A stretch of 5,321 bases of DNA from an uncultured SAR86 cluster bacterium. Its GTDB lineage: Bacteria > Pseudomonadota > Gammaproteobacteria > Magnimaribacterales > D2472. The first letter of the stretch is position 1, and every line of letters begins with the position of its first letter. Location of the stretch: contig CALJHI010000067.1 of assembly GCA_938075575.1 (NCBI GenBank), forward strand, positions 1 through 5,321, given 5' to 3'. Positions 4,930-5,321 of this stretch are shown piece after piece. The position numbers and the translations under genes are program-made. The notes under the pieces were generated by a model that was not told the origin of the DNA, made no database searches, and worked only from the letters and a program-made list of their open reading frames with translations.

Positions 4930-5321
4930 ATGAAATATTTAAATGAGTCTAATAGGTTTCATCTTGCTATAGCAGTCAAAAGCATTGATGAATCAAAAAA
5001 ATTTTACTGTGATTTAATGGGTTGCCAGGCTGGTGATTTTGAGGAAGGTAGATGGCAAGATATAAATTTTTGGGGAAATGAGCTAACTCTTCATCATGGG
5101 CCAGATGAGGTAGCAAGCAAGAAAAGGCATGATGTAGATATGGGATCTGTTTCTGTTCCGCACTTTGGAGCCCACTTAAAAGAAGATGAGTTCTTTTCAC
5201 TTAAAGATAGAATTGAGGCATCCGAACAGTTTGGATACTTCGATAAGCCTTATCGAAGATTTATTGGTAAAGATAGAGAGCAGGAGACATTCTTTATTCA
5301 GGATCCAAGTGGCAATGTTTT
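4930..5321 (+). CDS. VOC/glyoxalase-family protein, 3' end outside window
   Basis: The first 130 residues of a vicinal-oxygen-chelate superfamily protein, cut by the right edge. It begins FHLAIAV (10-16), then the helix SIDESKKFYCDLMGCQAG (18-35), RWQDINFWGNELTLHH (41-56), VPHFGAHL (76-83), a second helix around residues 87-100, and finally FFIQDPSGNV (121-130). This is the standard beta-alpha-beta-beta-beta repeat in two halves. H11 and H78 occupy the usual metal-ligand positions; the expected third ligand, a Glu after the SGN motif, would lie just outside the window. Members are cytoplasmic metal-dependent lyases, dioxygenases or resistance proteins; this subgroup has no assigned substrate that I know, so glyoxalase I activity should not be assumed. 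The ATG is the first after an in-frame TAA at 4918-4920. The nearest AGG is 16 bases upstream, too far for a ribosome binding site. It is divergent from the kinase gene. Confidence 0.9.
   Translation, partial: MKYLNESNRFHLAIAVKSIDESKKFYCDLMGCQAGDFEEGRWQDINFWGNELTLHHGPDEVASKKRHDVDMGSVSVPHFGAHLKEDEFFSLKDRIEASEQFGYFDKPYRRFIGKDREQETFFIQDPSGNV

Noticed and set aside
4976..5200. 74-codon open frame on the minus strand, His/Leu-rich product
   Set aside because: It is the antisense of the VOC-family gene, whose plus-strand translation shows clear family motifs through the same region.

Overview
This is an AT-rich, tightly packed bacterial chromosome segment of ordinary housekeeping and stress genes, with roughly one third G+C by eye. 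HspQ, RmuC and YbjQ homologues together with the compact layout suggest a gammaproteobacterium with a small genome, such as a free-living marine lineage of the SAR86 type. That placement is an inference. No mobile element, CRISPR array, tRNA, rRNA or phage gene is visible, and the longest gene-free stretch is 111 bases.

Layout from left to right: rmuC (minus, runs off the left edge) is divergent from a class I aspartate aminotransferase of the MocR-like/AspT type (plus). The aminotransferase converges with hspQ (minus). hspQ is divergent from a ybjQ-family gene (plus), which overlaps a small two-helix membrane protein gene (plus). That gene converges, with overlapping stop codons, on a minus-strand run of three genes: a shikimate-kinase-like P-loop kinase, a TIP30-like NAD(P)-binding oxidoreductase that starts at TTG inside the kinase stop codon, and a small exported Lys-rich protein. 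Divergent from the kinase is a VOC/glyoxalase-family gene (plus) that is cut by the right edge.

The genes do not form one recognisable pathway. The clearest functional unit is the translationally coupled kinase-oxidoreductase pair. The hspQ and ybjQ genes share a 36-base divergent control region.

The most useful second-look items are the TTG start, a kinase that departs from canonical shikimate kinase at two active-site motifs, a perfect TATAAT box placed so that the kinase mRNA would be leaderless, and two poorly described small proteins. I found no convincing new multi-gene system.
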